From: Pseudoalteromonas rubra
Lineage (GTDB): Bacteria; Pseudomonadota; Gammaproteobacteria; Enterobacterales; Alteromonadaceae
DNA: 64,000 bases
Assembly: GCF_005886805.2 (NCBI RefSeq)
Contig: NZ_CP045429.1
Location: forward strand, 1,520,501-1,584,500
Reading direction: 5' to 3'
Shown here: positions 56,156 to 64,000 of the stretch, in pieces
Position numbering within the stretch: the first letter of the stretch is position 1
Layout: each line of letters opens with the position of its first letter
Notes under the pieces: generated by a model
What the model saw: only the letters and a program-made list of their open reading frames with translations
Database searches by the model: none
Told to the model about the DNA's origin: nothing
Program-made: the position numbers and the translations under genes

Positions 56156-56201
56156 CAGCCAACGACGAACCGGGATGAATAAACCGGCTGTGCGTTGGCT
56201 G
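56156..56201 (+). terminator. Long hairpin after the chemotaxis block
   Basis: CAGCCAACG and CGTTGGCTG form a 9-bp outer stem and two CCGG tetramers can pair within. It begins 17 bp after the DUF2802 stop. There is no T-tract, so intrinsic termination is uncertain, but it is the only structured element at the end of the flhA-to-DUF2802 series. Confidence 0.55.
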
Positions 56202-56475
56202 CCTTTCCTCAGGCTGAGAAGGCCTTAAACGTTTTACTGATAAACAGATCTTTTTGTTTAATATTAACCAATGCCTTACAGGTTGACACCATAAAGGGCA
56301 ATTGCACCACTCCGGTTTTCTGTCCAGTGGGGCACTAACGCCATAAACGAGTGGCGTTTATTGGGTTTGACTTGTTTGCTGCGATATTGGTGTGTGATCA
56401 AGTCTGCCTGCTACTTGCCTTGCTCAACCGCCAGGTAGCCTGGTTTGGTTTCGCCAACATCTGCAATGTCGCCTA
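56202..56475. other. Non-coding stretch between chemotaxis block and LysR remnant
   Basis: The 336-bp gap 56140-56475 has no convincing gene. Besides the hairpin at 56156-56201, a second inverted repeat AACGCCA/TGGCGTT lies at 56338-56358 with an 8-base-loop. Short open fragments on both strands are interrupted by stops. It looks like degenerate sequence. Confidence 0.5.
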
Positions 56476-56918
56476 GTGCAAACGTATATTGACAGTTATG
56501 GTATGCCGACTGCCGACTGCCGACTGCCGACTGCCGACTGCCGACTGCCGACTGCCGACTGCCGACTGCCGACTGCCGACACATTGCACCAACACAAATT
56601 TATCGCGCTGAATGAGCGACTGGCACATTTACCCTGGAACGAGTGGATCAATATGCATGCAGCAGTCGAAAATATCTCATTTACCAGCTCGGCTGCGCAG
56701 ATTATCACGGCTGCATTACACCAGAGCTTGGGTATCTCAGTATCCACGGTACAGGCAATTGCAAAGTACGAGCAGTTGATCGTGCTTGGCTTACATGACC
56801 CCGGACACTGGATTGTTGGTTGCTTGTACACAGGGATATCCTGAATATCCTCAAAGTGCGTAAGTTTATTGATCTGATTAAAGAGAGCCCGGCACCAGAC
56901 GGTTCCTTGCTGGGCTAA
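56476..56918 (+). pseudogene. LysR-like C-terminal remnant fused to heptanucleotide repeat
   Basis: An open frame from 56476 first encodes repeated LPTADCR from the TGCCGAC tandem repeat. Then comes a stretch resembling a LysR substrate-binding domain ([59 protein letters not shown]), which ends at a TGA at 56842-56844. In another frame the sequence from 56847 continues as ILKVRKFIDLIKES to a TAA at 56916-56918, a typical LysR end, which implies a frameshift. The DNA-binding N-terminus is absent. The family call is by pattern only. Confidence 0.5.
56504..56580 (+). repeat. Heptanucleotide tandem repeat, 11 copies of TGCCGAC
   Basis: The 7-base unit TGCCGAC occurs 11 times without interruption. 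Because 7 is not a multiple of 3, gain or loss of one copy changes the reading frame, and three units encode seven residues (LPTADCR). It lies inside an open frame next to an apparent LysR remnant. Slipped-strand length variation is plausible; biological use is not shown. Confidence 0.95.
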
Positions 56919-56954
56919 ACTGGGCTCATATATTCAGAATGGACTTCACAGCGC

Positions 56955-57815
56955 TTAAGGGCGCTCGGATTGCAGATGAAACTGGCTAGGCGCGACGCCA
57001 TATTGTGCTTTAAAACACAGACTAAAGTAGCTTTGCGACGAAAAACCGCATTCAAAGGCAACCTGAGTCACACTCATACCACTTGCAAGCATTTCGGCGC
57101 CTTTATTGAGCCTGAATTTTTTGACGTAATCAGAAAAAGTTTGTCCTAACAGGGCTTTGAACTTTCTTTGTAGCTGTCGCTCACTCATGGCAACCGTGGG
57201 CAGAAGTGATTTGATTGTTAAGCTTTGCTCTGCAAAATGCGCAGTCATCCAGTGCTCCAGTTGGTCGATAAACTGAGCATCTTTGCTGCTGATCCCGGCG
57301 TATCTTTCACTGTGTGTTATGTTGGCGGCCAGAGCGCTGGGTTGTTCGCCCACTCTTTGACTGATTAGGCTGCGTATGTTGAGTAAGTTATGGATCCGGA
57401 TTCGTAATCGCTCTGCGTTAAAAGGCTTACTCATAAATGCATCAATGTCCATTCTCCAGGCCAGTGTCTGACTGTCTTCGTCGCCCTTTGCTGTGAGCAT
57501 GAGTATTGGGATATGACAGGTTGTGAGCTCTTCACGCAGTTTTTGTGCTAACTGAAATCCATCCACATTTGGCATCATTAGATCAGTTAAGAGGAGATCG
57601 GGCACATGTGTTTTTGCCAGGGCGAATCCGCTTTCTCCTTCACTGGCAAACAACACCTGGTATGTGCTGTGCAGGCAATCCGCTAGGTAAGCTCGCATAT
57701 CAGGGTTGTCCTCGACAATCAGTATACTGGGCTGATGTTGTACATCTTCATGGGGGCATTGCGGCACACTGGGTGTGATTTGATGTTGCAGATTAGCTTG
57801 CTCCAGTGTAACCAC
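56955..57815 (-). CDS. Response regulator with AraC-type DNA-binding domain
   Basis: A 286-residue protein with an N-terminal receiver (ILIVEDNPDMRAYLADCL; phosphoacceptor Asp in LLLTDLMMPN; Lys in FMSKPFNAERL) and a C-terminal AraC-type HTH pair (MSERQLQRKFKALLGQTF, VTQVAFECGFSSQSYFSLCF). It starts with GTG 5 bp after the stop of the histidine-kinase gene, which suggests coupled expression. The arrangement equals the output end of hybrid two-component systems that regulate nutrient use. Since the kinase gene carries an internal stop, the regulator may be orphaned. Confidence 0.88.
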   Translation of the reverse strand: MVTLEQANLQHQITPSVPQCPHEDVQHQPSILIVEDNPDMRAYLADCLHSTYQVLFASEGESGFALAKTHVPDLLLTDLMMPNVDGFQLAQKLREELTTCHIPILMLTAKGDEDSQTLAWRMDIDAFMSKPFNAERLRIRIHNLLNIRSLISQRVGEQPSALAANITHSERYAGISSKDAQFIDQLEHWMTAHFAEQSLTIKSLLPTVAMSERQLQRKFKALLGQTFSDYVKKFRLNKGAEMLASGMSVTQVAFECGFSSQSYFSLCFKAQYGVAPSQFHLQSERP

Positions 57816-57820
57816 ATCGC

Positions 57821-59140
57821 TTATTTGCAGGGGTATTCTGTATTGGACATGTTGTTGCTCAGAGGGAAGGTGACGGTGAATTGCGTTCCCGAAACACCAT
57901 CGCTACACACTGTGATGTGACCATGTGCGCGCTGCACCAAATCTTTGACGAGAGCAAGGCCAATGCCCGTGCCCGCAACTGTGTTAGCTAAATCTGTGTC
58001 GAGGTGCACAAAGCGTTCAAAAATACGGTGTTGATCCTGAGGCGCAATACCAATGCCGGCGTCGTTGACGCTAAGCTGCACGGTATTGTCGACCTGTTCA
58101 CACCTGATCTGTATTTCGCTGTCAGGTTTTGAATATTTAATTGCATTAGATATCAAATTACAGAGGATGGCTTCAGCATCTTGTATTGGCATATCAATCA
58201 GGCAGTCGCTGTGCGTATGGCATTGAATGTCTATCTTCTCTTCCCTCGCCAGGGCGATAAAAGCAGTGGTTATTTGTTCTGCGATACTGTCTAGCGCCAG
58301 TGTATGCTTATCCTCAGGCAGGATGAAATCAGATTTGGTCAGCTCTAAGGTTTGTTCTACTAATCTTTGCAGGCGCTTTGCGTTGCTCAGGATTCTTGTC
58401 AGTGCTGCCTTTTCCGGTGTCTCAGAGCTTGTGATGATGGATTCAAGGGGGCCTGTTATAAGCGTTAACGGGGTTCTGAACTCATGGGAGATGTTGGCGA
58501 AAAAGGTGTTTTTCTTTGCAAGGGCTTCTTCGGTCAGCTGTACTTTCTCTGCTGCCATCTTGGCAATTTCTTGCTCTGCTGCCATCTTGGCAATTTCTTG
58601 CTCTGCTTCCATGGTGGCATTATAAAAATGAAAGCAGGTGAGGCCCAGTGCTATAAACGCAATGATCAGATTGGATACATGAATATAGGGCAGCAGTTCT
58701 GAATAGGCATACGTGTACTCAATGTCCTGAGCAAACAGGTAAAACGCAACAAATAGCCCCATACAAGACACCGTACAGGTGACTATTCCCCACAACGGAA
58801 TTTTCCGGTAAAACAGGATAAAGGGGACTGCGGCCCATAAATAATGTTGGAATCCGGGTGCCAAACCCAGAAAGAGGACCACGATTGTGGAGTGGACAAG
58901 CACTTCGCCGACCATCAGCAATACGGCACCTGACGTGTTATTCGTGCGATTTAATCGCAGTGCAACATACCAGGCAATGGTGCTGCACACTTCCAGTGCA
59001 ACCAGCTAGGGGATCGCCAGAATAATAAAATCGACTATCAGTAAGGCGTGTACAACCAGACCCAGTATACCCACCGCGTTGATGATGGTTTGCATCCGGG
59101 TATGACTTACGGTGATGAAGGGGTTCTGTGCAGCGTCCAT
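57821..59140 (-). pseudogene. Sensor histidine kinase gene interrupted by in-frame TAG
   Basis: Read without the stop the frame from ATG at 59140 would encode about 439 residues: several membrane helices (IINAVGILGLVVHALLIV, then ALRLNR and more), a coiled-coil, HisKA with ISHEFRTPLTLITGP, and HATPase with AILCNLISNAIKYS, DAGIGIAP and GTGIGLALV. A TAG occurs at codon 45 (59006-59008), inside the first membrane hairpin. A GTG at 58990 opens the rest (389 residues), so an N-terminally short kinase could still be made. Catalytic residues are intact. A perfect 27-bp duplication lies in the coiled-coil. Confidence 0.75.
58551..58604 (-). repeat. 27-bp tandem duplication in histidine-kinase coiled coil
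   Basis: Two identical 27-bp units at 58551-58577 and 58578-58604 encode the same nine residues (A-E-Q-E-I-A-K-M-A in one phase) just before the dimerisation helix. The duplication is in frame. Absence of any difference between copies suggests a recent event. Confidence 0.93.
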
Positions 59141-59237
59141 AATGTCTCAGCGATGAAATTCAATAATTAAAAAATAACCCAGAATAACATAGCGCAAAAG
59201 TGTGTAACAAAACTGGAGTTCAGGCAAAGCTGCCCGA

Positions 59238-59930
59238 TCATTCTGATGGCAAGGCTTTCACTGGCAAACGAGTATGCAGCATTGTGAGCTGTTTGTCGGC
59301 TTCTTCTCTCACCCAAAGGGTTAACCCATAGTTGGCCAGATAACTCAGGTGCTGTTCAATCTGAGGTGCATCCTTGATTTCCAGTAATCTAACTAATGCT
59401 TCCTCCTGCACATCTTCGTATTGTGATGTCAGATAAGGTATGAGCGCGTCGAGATGTTCAGGTTGCAGTACATTTTCCAGTGAGATCAGTAAATTTTCTT
59501 GTAACAGGGCATCAAGTGCTTGTGATTGGTTCAGAATCTTATTCGCATGCGCGAAGAGTAACTCTGGTTGTTTTTAGAGTAACGCTTGCTCGGTTAAGGT
59601 CAGTAAATCATATGGTTGTTCAGCGGAGGCGAAGCGTTTATTCAGCTCGTCTTTCAGATTTGTGAGCGACTGACTGATCAGCTGAGCAGACGGCACTGAA
59701 GCGAGTTGGGCTGTTTGTGGATCAAGCATGATGTTGGGTTGCTTAACCGTGTTTTTCTGATCCATAGGCACTGGTTGTTGAACAACAGGGTTGTCAATGG
59801 GCGGACGGACAACACTATGGCAAGTATGAGTGTTTGGTGTGATCGGTTGCGTGTCAGGCGTTACCCAGTAGAGTGCTATGAGTCCATGAATAACCAGACT
59901 CACTACGGCGATAAATGCGACTTTGCTCAT
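59238..59930 (-). pseudogene. Membrane-anchored hypothetical gene interrupted by in-frame TAA
   Basis: The frame from ATG at 59930 encodes a membrane helix (VAFIAVVSLVIHGLIALYW), a Pro/Gln/Thr-rich linker and a C-terminal helical part. A TAA at 59574-59576 stops it after 118 residues. The same frame then stays open for 111 more codons (KQPELLFAHANKILNQ, then LDALIPYLTSQYEDVQEEAL) to TGA at 59238-59240. The downstream part resembles HEAT-like helical repeats. Function unknown. The long open continuation in one frame suggests a recent nonsense mutation or a readthrough site. Confidence 0.6.
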
Positions 59931-60006
59931 CAGGAATACTTTGATTTGTTTTTAGTTGAGTGACACAGGGAAGCACATTGACGAGTCTGCCCTGTGTGGT
60001 TAGCTA

Positions 60007-60384
60007 TTAGCACTGTGGCTCATTTTTACTCACGGAGACGTAAAAATAGTTTTGCATGTTACCATGTCGGGTAATGTCCAGTTTTAGCCATTTGCGTTTG
60101 CCAATCTTACCTTTACGGTAACTAAACCGTGTGTCCTGTACATCAAAGCGGCAGCGATTCGAGTCACATTTTAACTGCGCAGTTTCTCCAGACTTGACTT
60201 GTTTTTTACTGTGGGGTGAAAACATCGAGCTGTCTGAACTGTTGTAAGACGCCACTTGCACCCGCTCAATAGTTGTGCAGTTTTTGACTCTGAAACGTTT
60301 TGCTTCAGCCGGAGCTGAAATCGCCAGCGTACCCAAAGCGCCAATCACCAGCGCTGTGTTCATGAATAGTTTGATGTGTGACAT
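60007..60384 (-). CDS. Small secreted basic cysteine-containing protein
   Basis: A 125-residue hypothetical protein. A Sec-type signal peptide is clear (LFMNTALVIGALGTLAISAPAEA followed by a probable Ala-x-Ala site near residue 28). The mature part is Lys/Arg-rich with four cysteines (VKNCTT, LKCDSNRC and the terminal QC), suggesting two disulfides in the periplasm or outside. Beta-strand-like alternation (RFRVKN, FYVSVSK) is visible. No family recognised. Confidence 0.65.
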   Translation of the reverse strand: MSHIKLFMNTALVIGALGTLAISAPAEAKRFRVKNCTTIERVQVASYNSSDSSMFSPHSKKQVKSGETAQLKCDSNRCRFDVQDTRFSYRKGKIGKRKWLKLDITRHGNMQNYFYVSVSKNEPQC

Positions 60385-60622
60385 GGTATTTTCCTCTACC
60401 GTTTTTGCTTTACGTGATATGTCCTGTGGGACGCAGCAAGATTATAAAAGCCGGGTAGCACGCGCATTCAATTGACCGACAAACTCAGTCAATGACACGA
60501 CAGGAAGTGAAAAAATTATGATATATGTCAGGATTTTAAATGAAATGTCGTCAATTTATATGTGGTGCAGACGGGCCTAGAGCGAGGGCAAGGCGTGAGC
60601 ATTTTGATATGTAATGGCATGC
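60385..60622. other. Gap upstream of the secreted-protein gene
   Basis: A 238-bp stretch without a gene; the promoter of the secreted-protein gene should be here on the minus strand. No strong promoter match or repeat was seen. Confidence 0.4.
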
Positions 60623-60919
60623 TCAGGCTTTGATATTCAATTTGCCCTGAAAGTGTTTCCAGCCTGGGGGAAATTTACCACGCAATACGTAGGAAAAAGC
60701 GATGAGCTCTGCAATCACATAATACAGTTCTTTGGGGATTTCTTCGTGTAGGTCGAGCTGACTGAGCGTCTGAACGAGCGTAGCATCTTCGTGGATCATG
60801 ATGTCTTTTTCTTTGGCGAGTGCAATGATCTCTTCAGCCAGTTCGCCAAAGCCTTTACAGACCACTTCGGGTGACTTACCTGCTTCATATAATAAGCCAA
60901 TGGCGGTTTTTTGTTCCAT
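60623..60919 (-). CDS. FlhB C-terminal-domain homologue (FlhX type)
   Basis: About 98 residues from ATG at 60919 (a TTG at 60928 is the alternative). It matches the cytoplasmic C-terminal part of FlhB/YscU: KTAIGLLYEAGKSPEVVCKG, EEIIALAKEKDIMIHEDATL and LYYVIAELIAFSYVLRG. The membrane domain and the NPTH autocleavage motif are absent. Such short FlhB-like proteins exist beside a FliK-like gene in many polarly flagellated bacteria; here an amidohydrolase gene lies between them. Involvement in export substrate switching is inferred. Confidence 0.88.
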   Translation of the reverse strand: MEQKTAIGLLYEAGKSPEVVCKGFGELAEEIIALAKEKDIMIHEDATLVQTLSQLDLHEEIPKELYYVIAELIAFSYVLRGKFPPGWKHFQGKLNIKA

Positions 60920-60990
60920 AGGGTTCAACTACATACACATCACTGTTATCAAAGTAGCATGTAACATGCGGGGAGGCCATTAGTTTACGA

Positions 60991-61022
60991 GCCCTTACCC
61001 GGATAAACGGCCGGATAAGGGC
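60991..61022 (-). terminator. Hairpin after amidohydrolase gene
   Basis: GCCCTTACCCGG and CCGGATAAGGGC pair over 12 positions with one G-T pair, around an 8-base loop. It begins 8 bp beyond the amidohydrolase stop on the minus strand. No T-tract follows, so terminator strength is uncertain. Confidence 0.6.
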
Positions 61023-61029
61023 AAACAAT

Positions 61030-62991
61030 TTAGCGCGGATAACACAGTCGGCCATTCACCCAGGTCTGATGAACTGGCACATCCCTCAGCCCTTCGGCGG
61101 GACGTGTTAAGGGATCTTCATCAAGTATCGTCAGATCGGCTTGTTTACCCACGACCAGCTCCCCAATCAGGTGATCCATATGACATTGCCAGGCGGCATC
61201 ATAGGTTGCGGCACGCAGTGCCTGCGCCATAGTTGCACACTCCTGCTCATTGAGGATAGGTGGGTGACCATTTCGATAGGCCTCTTCCGGGGCGTCTTCC
61301 ATCATGCGGGTTACCGCTTGTTCCATCATACGCAGTGGTCCAATAGGAGAGACAAAATGGTCACTGTGTAGGGTATAGCGAAGTGCGTGCTGGCTAGCGG
61401 AGGCTGTACGGTCCAGGTGTTCAACCACTGGCTGCTCAGGAAACACTTTACGCTTGAAAGTGTAACCCCAGTAACCCACATGCCCGATCAAGAAGCTCGG
61501 TGACAGCCCAAGGTATTCCATATCGGCTAAGTTTTGGTCACTCAGTAAAGAAGCGTGCTCGATACGGTGGCGTTTTTCTAGGCCTGATTTTTCCTGGTTG
61601 TTGAGTACATCACGATAAGCCAGGATGGTATTGTTTATGGCATGCGTTCCATTGGCGTGGATCATCAACGGCCAGCCCCGCTCGACTAATTCGGTCACAA
61701 GGACCCTGAATGGAGACTCTACTTCATGATCCGCTTCGCCTCCGGGCGGGTTGAAATTCCATACACCATTGGGGTAAGTGTCATTGATATTGCTGTCCGG
61801 GAATTGATACTTGGTAAGCTGATACCCGGTCAGACCCTGATTAGACCCATCACTGACGATTTTTGCATTAGCAATATTGAACCAGTCTGTATGGTAATGG
61901 GCAGGTTTGGTTGGGGTGATCTTAGTCCACTGATCGGGGCAGGTATAAAACAATGCACCGCCCAGTCGTAACTCGGCAAGGCCACTGGTGGCCATCTTGC
62001 TCAATATCTCCAGTTCCGCATTTTTTAAAGACGCACCGAGCGCGGCATCCCACATCAGGGTTACGCCCCTTGACAACGCGAGTTTAAAAATCTTTTGTAG
62101 ATTACCAAATAGGTCCGTAAAACCTTTAGGGTGCTCCAAAAAGTACTGTTCCAGAGCAATTTTAATGACCGGACCTATCTCATCTGATTCCAGCAATATA
62201 CCGTTTCCACTCGTGGATTGCTTGGTTGCATTCAGTGCATTGGTATTGACGTAAGCAACGTGGCCGGATGCATTCATAATAAAAATGCACAGGTCTTTTC
62301 TGCCAGCCTGATCATTGATTTTATCCAGGTCTTCTTTTGTGAAGTCCTGCCAGGGAGTTGGACTCACTGTTCCGTCAGCAGACGTTGTCGTAATGGGATT
62401 GAATTGACTGGGATCGACGCCAAAAGCTAACAGCCATTTACGGTTTTTTGGCAACTCCCGGGCGGCTTCAATCAAAGTCGTGCATACCGACTGTTTGTTG
62501 TAGTCCCTGCCTATCAGATATTGGTCGTCACCATCTCCGCCACTTTCAACCCCTTGTCTGAACGGTGCCAGCTGCACCCAGGCGTTAAAGGAGGCTGTCG
62601 GTGTCAGGTGGACATGGGGTTCTATCAGTCCGGGTAGTAGACACGCCCCCTGTAAGTCTTCCGGACCAGCGTCTGGGTACAGGCTTTGACATTGATCCCG
62701 ACTGCCCGTGTGGACAATCTGACCATGCTTGATGACCACCGCTTCAACGGTCTTGGTTACATCGCCGTTTTCAAGTGTCCGGATGGTACCACCGAAAAAA
62801 ATCTTGTGTTGCTGGGGTGGCCTGACAAACTTATTGGCAATGTAATCATCGATATAATGCTCTGCGGCAATCAGTAGTTTATCGAGATTGAAAACCCCTT
62901 TTTCTGATTGGCTGCTATCCCCTTGTACTGCATGACCAAACAGCTGGTAATTACAACAGGCGCAGCCAAGGTGCGGATGATGTGAAGACAT
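61030..62991 (-). CDS. YtcJ-like metal-dependent amidohydrolase
   Basis: A 653-residue amidohydrolase-superfamily enzyme of the YtcJ (Amidohydro_3) kind. The metal-binding HxH is in LIEPHVHLTPTASFN near residue 125. Later motifs are LMIHANGTHAINNTI, RIEHASLLSDQ and the YTLHSDHFVSPIGP segment with the catalytic Asp, followed by the terminal VGKQADLTILDEDP. An N-terminal extension of about 60 residues includes LGCACCNYQLFGH, a Cys/His cluster that could bind metal. Substrate unknown. The gene separates the FlhB-like gene from the FliK-like gene. Confidence 0.88.
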   Translation of the reverse strand: MSSHHPHLGCACCNYQLFGHAVQGDSSQSEKGVFNLDKLLIAAEHYIDDYIANKFVRPPQQHKIFFGGTIRTLENGDVTKTVEAVVIKHGQIVHTGSRDQCQSLYPDAGPEDLQGACLLPGLIEPHVHLTPTASFNAWVQLAPFRQGVESGGDGDDQYLIGRDYNKQSVCTTLIEAARELPKNRKWLLAFGVDPSQFNPITTTSADGTVSPTPWQDFTKEDLDKINDQAGRKDLCIFIMNASGHVAYVNTNALNATKQSTSGNGILLESDEIGPVIKIALEQYFLEHPKGFTDLFGNLQKIFKLALSRGVTLMWDAALGASLKNAELEILSKMATSGLAELRLGGALFYTCPDQWTKITPTKPAHYHTDWFNIANAKIVSDGSNQGLTGYQLTKYQFPDSNINDTYPNGVWNFNPPGGEADHEVESPFRVLVTELVERGWPLMIHANGTHAINNTILAYRDVLNNQEKSGLEKRHRIEHASLLSDQNLADMEYLGLSPSFLIGHVGYWGYTFKRKVFPEQPVVEHLDRTASASQHALRYTLHSDHFVSPIGPLRMMEQAVTRMMEDAPEEAYRNGHPPILNEQECATMAQALRAATYDAAWQCHMDHLIGELVVGKQADLTILDEDPLTRPAEGLRDVPVHQTWVNGRLCYPR

Positions 62992-63116
62992 AGCGTTCTC
63001 CTTTGCATATGTGATGTAGTGTTAGGCAAGTGAATTCTTGCGCTATAAACGTAGAACATCTAAGCAAAAGTGAAAGCAGGTCGATTTTCTTTTGATCTTG
63101 GGTAGTAAAAATTGAG

Positions 63117-64000
63117 TTACACCTGAATACTGACGATGGCATGGCTGTCGTAAAAGCGCTTTACCTGCGAGGCATCTTCGCGCAATTCGATTTCACCAAC
63201 CTGCAGACCATGTGCGGCAAGTTTGCTACGCAGTGCATCCAGATGCGGCTGTGCCAGCTGGCAGACAGAGGGGCTGTCGCCCACTATCTCACAGTCAACG
63301 GCTTTGTCCATCAACTCAGCCTGAACGCTTAACTGGCCGAGTTTAGCGTAATCAAAGTTGAGCCGCACAAACCAGACTTGTTTTTCCGGCATATTGGCTT
63401 TGGCCGGTTTCTTGTATTTGCCAATCTGTAGCTCACTTTGGCGACATTCCTGTGGCAATTTGAGCGGCATAAACAAGTTGATCAGCAACTGGCTCTCGCT
63501 GTCAAATTTCTGTGCCAACGGTGCCGGGCCGGCATTCGTAGCCAGGTTGTTTTGCAGCAGTGCCAGGTCGTCCATCAGGCTTGACTGTGCCTGTTGAGTT
63601 ACCGCCTGAATAAACTGACTGGGCGCAGAGAGCTTGGTGCCGGGTTGCAGCGTTTCAACCAACGCGGCAACGCGCTGCTCTATGCTGGTTTGCGGCGTCA
63701 TAGTCTGAGTTTTGGCTGCAAGTTGGGTGCCCAATAAGGTTACTATGAGCTTGTCCAGCGCTTGTGCAAAGCTACTGTTGGGCAGGGCAGGTTGAAGCTG
63801 ACTGGCCAAAGCAGGAAGCCGGGCAAATAGCTCATGACTCACTTGCTCTGGTGAGTGTCGTGTTTCGTCCATCATCTTACTGAAGGCCTGATGGACCAGG
63901 CGCATCAGGTCGGCAGACTGTGGGTTACGAAATTGCTGGGTTGCTGACAGGGTTTCACTGAGCTGCTGCTGCAGCGGTGGGCCCGATTGATTTGGGGCTG
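63117..64000 (-). CDS. FliK-like protein, C-terminal part (runs off right edge)
   Basis: The frame is open from 64000 to the stop at 63117, so the N-terminus lies outside the window; an internal ATG at 63905 is probably not the start. The C-terminal region has QVWFVRLNFDYAKLGQLSVQ and LAQPHLDALRSKLAAHGLQV, resembling the Flg_hook domain of FliK with a bent beta-sheet and final helix. With the FlhB-C homologue nearby, it is probably the second FliK-like protein seen beside FlhX genes in related bacteria. Family call by pattern. Confidence 0.65.
   Translation of the reverse strand, partial: APNQSGPPLQQQLSETLSATQQFRNPQSADLMRLVHQAFSKMMDETRHSPEQVSHELFARLPALASQLQPALPNSSFAQALDKLIVTLLGTQLAAKTQTMTPQTSIEQRVAALVETLQPGTKLSAPSQFIQAVTQQAQSSLMDDLALLQNNLATNAGPAPLAQKFDSESQLLINLFMPLKLPQECRQSELQIGKYKKPAKANMPEKQVWFVRLNFDYAKLGQLSVQAELMDKAVDCEIVGDSPSVCQLAQPHLDALRSKLAAHGLQVGEIELREDASQVKRFYDSHAIVSIQV

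Noticed and set aside
56338..56358. Inverted repeat AACGCCA/TGGCGTT as an integron attC-like site
   Set aside because: No second core pair, no cassette boundaries and no integrase; only a short stem is present.
56411..56484. Short minus-strand open fragment with protein-like composition before the repeat
   Set aside because: Too short, bounded by stops and without recognisable family or start signal.

Overview
The window reads as a chromosomal segment of a marine, polarly flagellated gammaproteobacterium, most likely Pseudoalteromonas or a close Alteromonadales relative. The evidence is the FlrA/FlrB/FlrC regulatory cascade, the FlhF-FlhG-FliA block, a fliE-to-flhB export/motor run in the order known from Vibrio and Shewanella, and the CheYZAB-ParC-ParP-CheW-DUF2802 chemotaxis block. 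The genus is inferred from gene order and protein character, not from a database match.

Left third (1-23373): a flagellin or surface-glycan biosynthesis island. A long minus-strand series of tightly spaced or overlapping genes (15433 down to 1, continuing past the left edge) encodes an SpsF-type cytidylyltransferase, two SDR epimerase/dehydratases, a GmhA-like SIS isomerase, a TylF-type and an FkbM-type methyltransferase (both with an N-terminal Rossmann-like module), two further methyltransferase-like proteins, a split transketolase, a HAD phosphatase, an APH-type kinase, a medium-chain dehydrogenase, a radical SAM/SPASM enzyme, an AAC(3)-type acetyltransferase, a WbuC-type cupin and the start of a DegT aminotransferase. 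A divergent plus-strand operon (15619-20012) encodes pseudaminic acid synthase PseI, a stand-alone acyl carrier protein, a PseG-GNAT fusion and an AMP-forming acyl ligase. A convergent minus-strand operon holds pseB, pseC and a Gfo/Idh/MocA oxidoreductase. Together these give a near-complete CMP-pseudaminic acid route plus enzymes that suggest an unusual acyl group and a second, unusual sugar. No Maf-type flagellin glycosyltransferase is visible.

Middle (23599-56139): one short atypical flagellin, then flrA, a reversed tag gene, flrBC, and the flagellar export and motor genes fliEFGHIJKLMNOPQR-flhBA, flhF, flhG and fliA, followed by cheYZAB, parC, parP, cheW and a DUF2802 gene. Five sigma-54 type -24/-12 sites with canonical spacing lie before flrB, fliE, fliI, fliK and flhA. 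They fit a FlrA/FlrC-driven hierarchy.

Right end (56140-64000): first a region with signs of decay. It has a heptanucleotide repeat (11 copies of TGCCGAC) fused to a LysR-like C-terminal remnant, a two-component pair whose histidine kinase gene carries an in-frame TAG, and a membrane-anchored hypothetical gene with an in-frame TAA. Then come a small secreted basic protein, an FlhB C-domain homologue, a YtcJ-like amidohydrolase and the 3' part of a second FliK-like gene that runs off the right edge.

No rRNA, tRNA, CRISPR array or insertion sequence was recognised.
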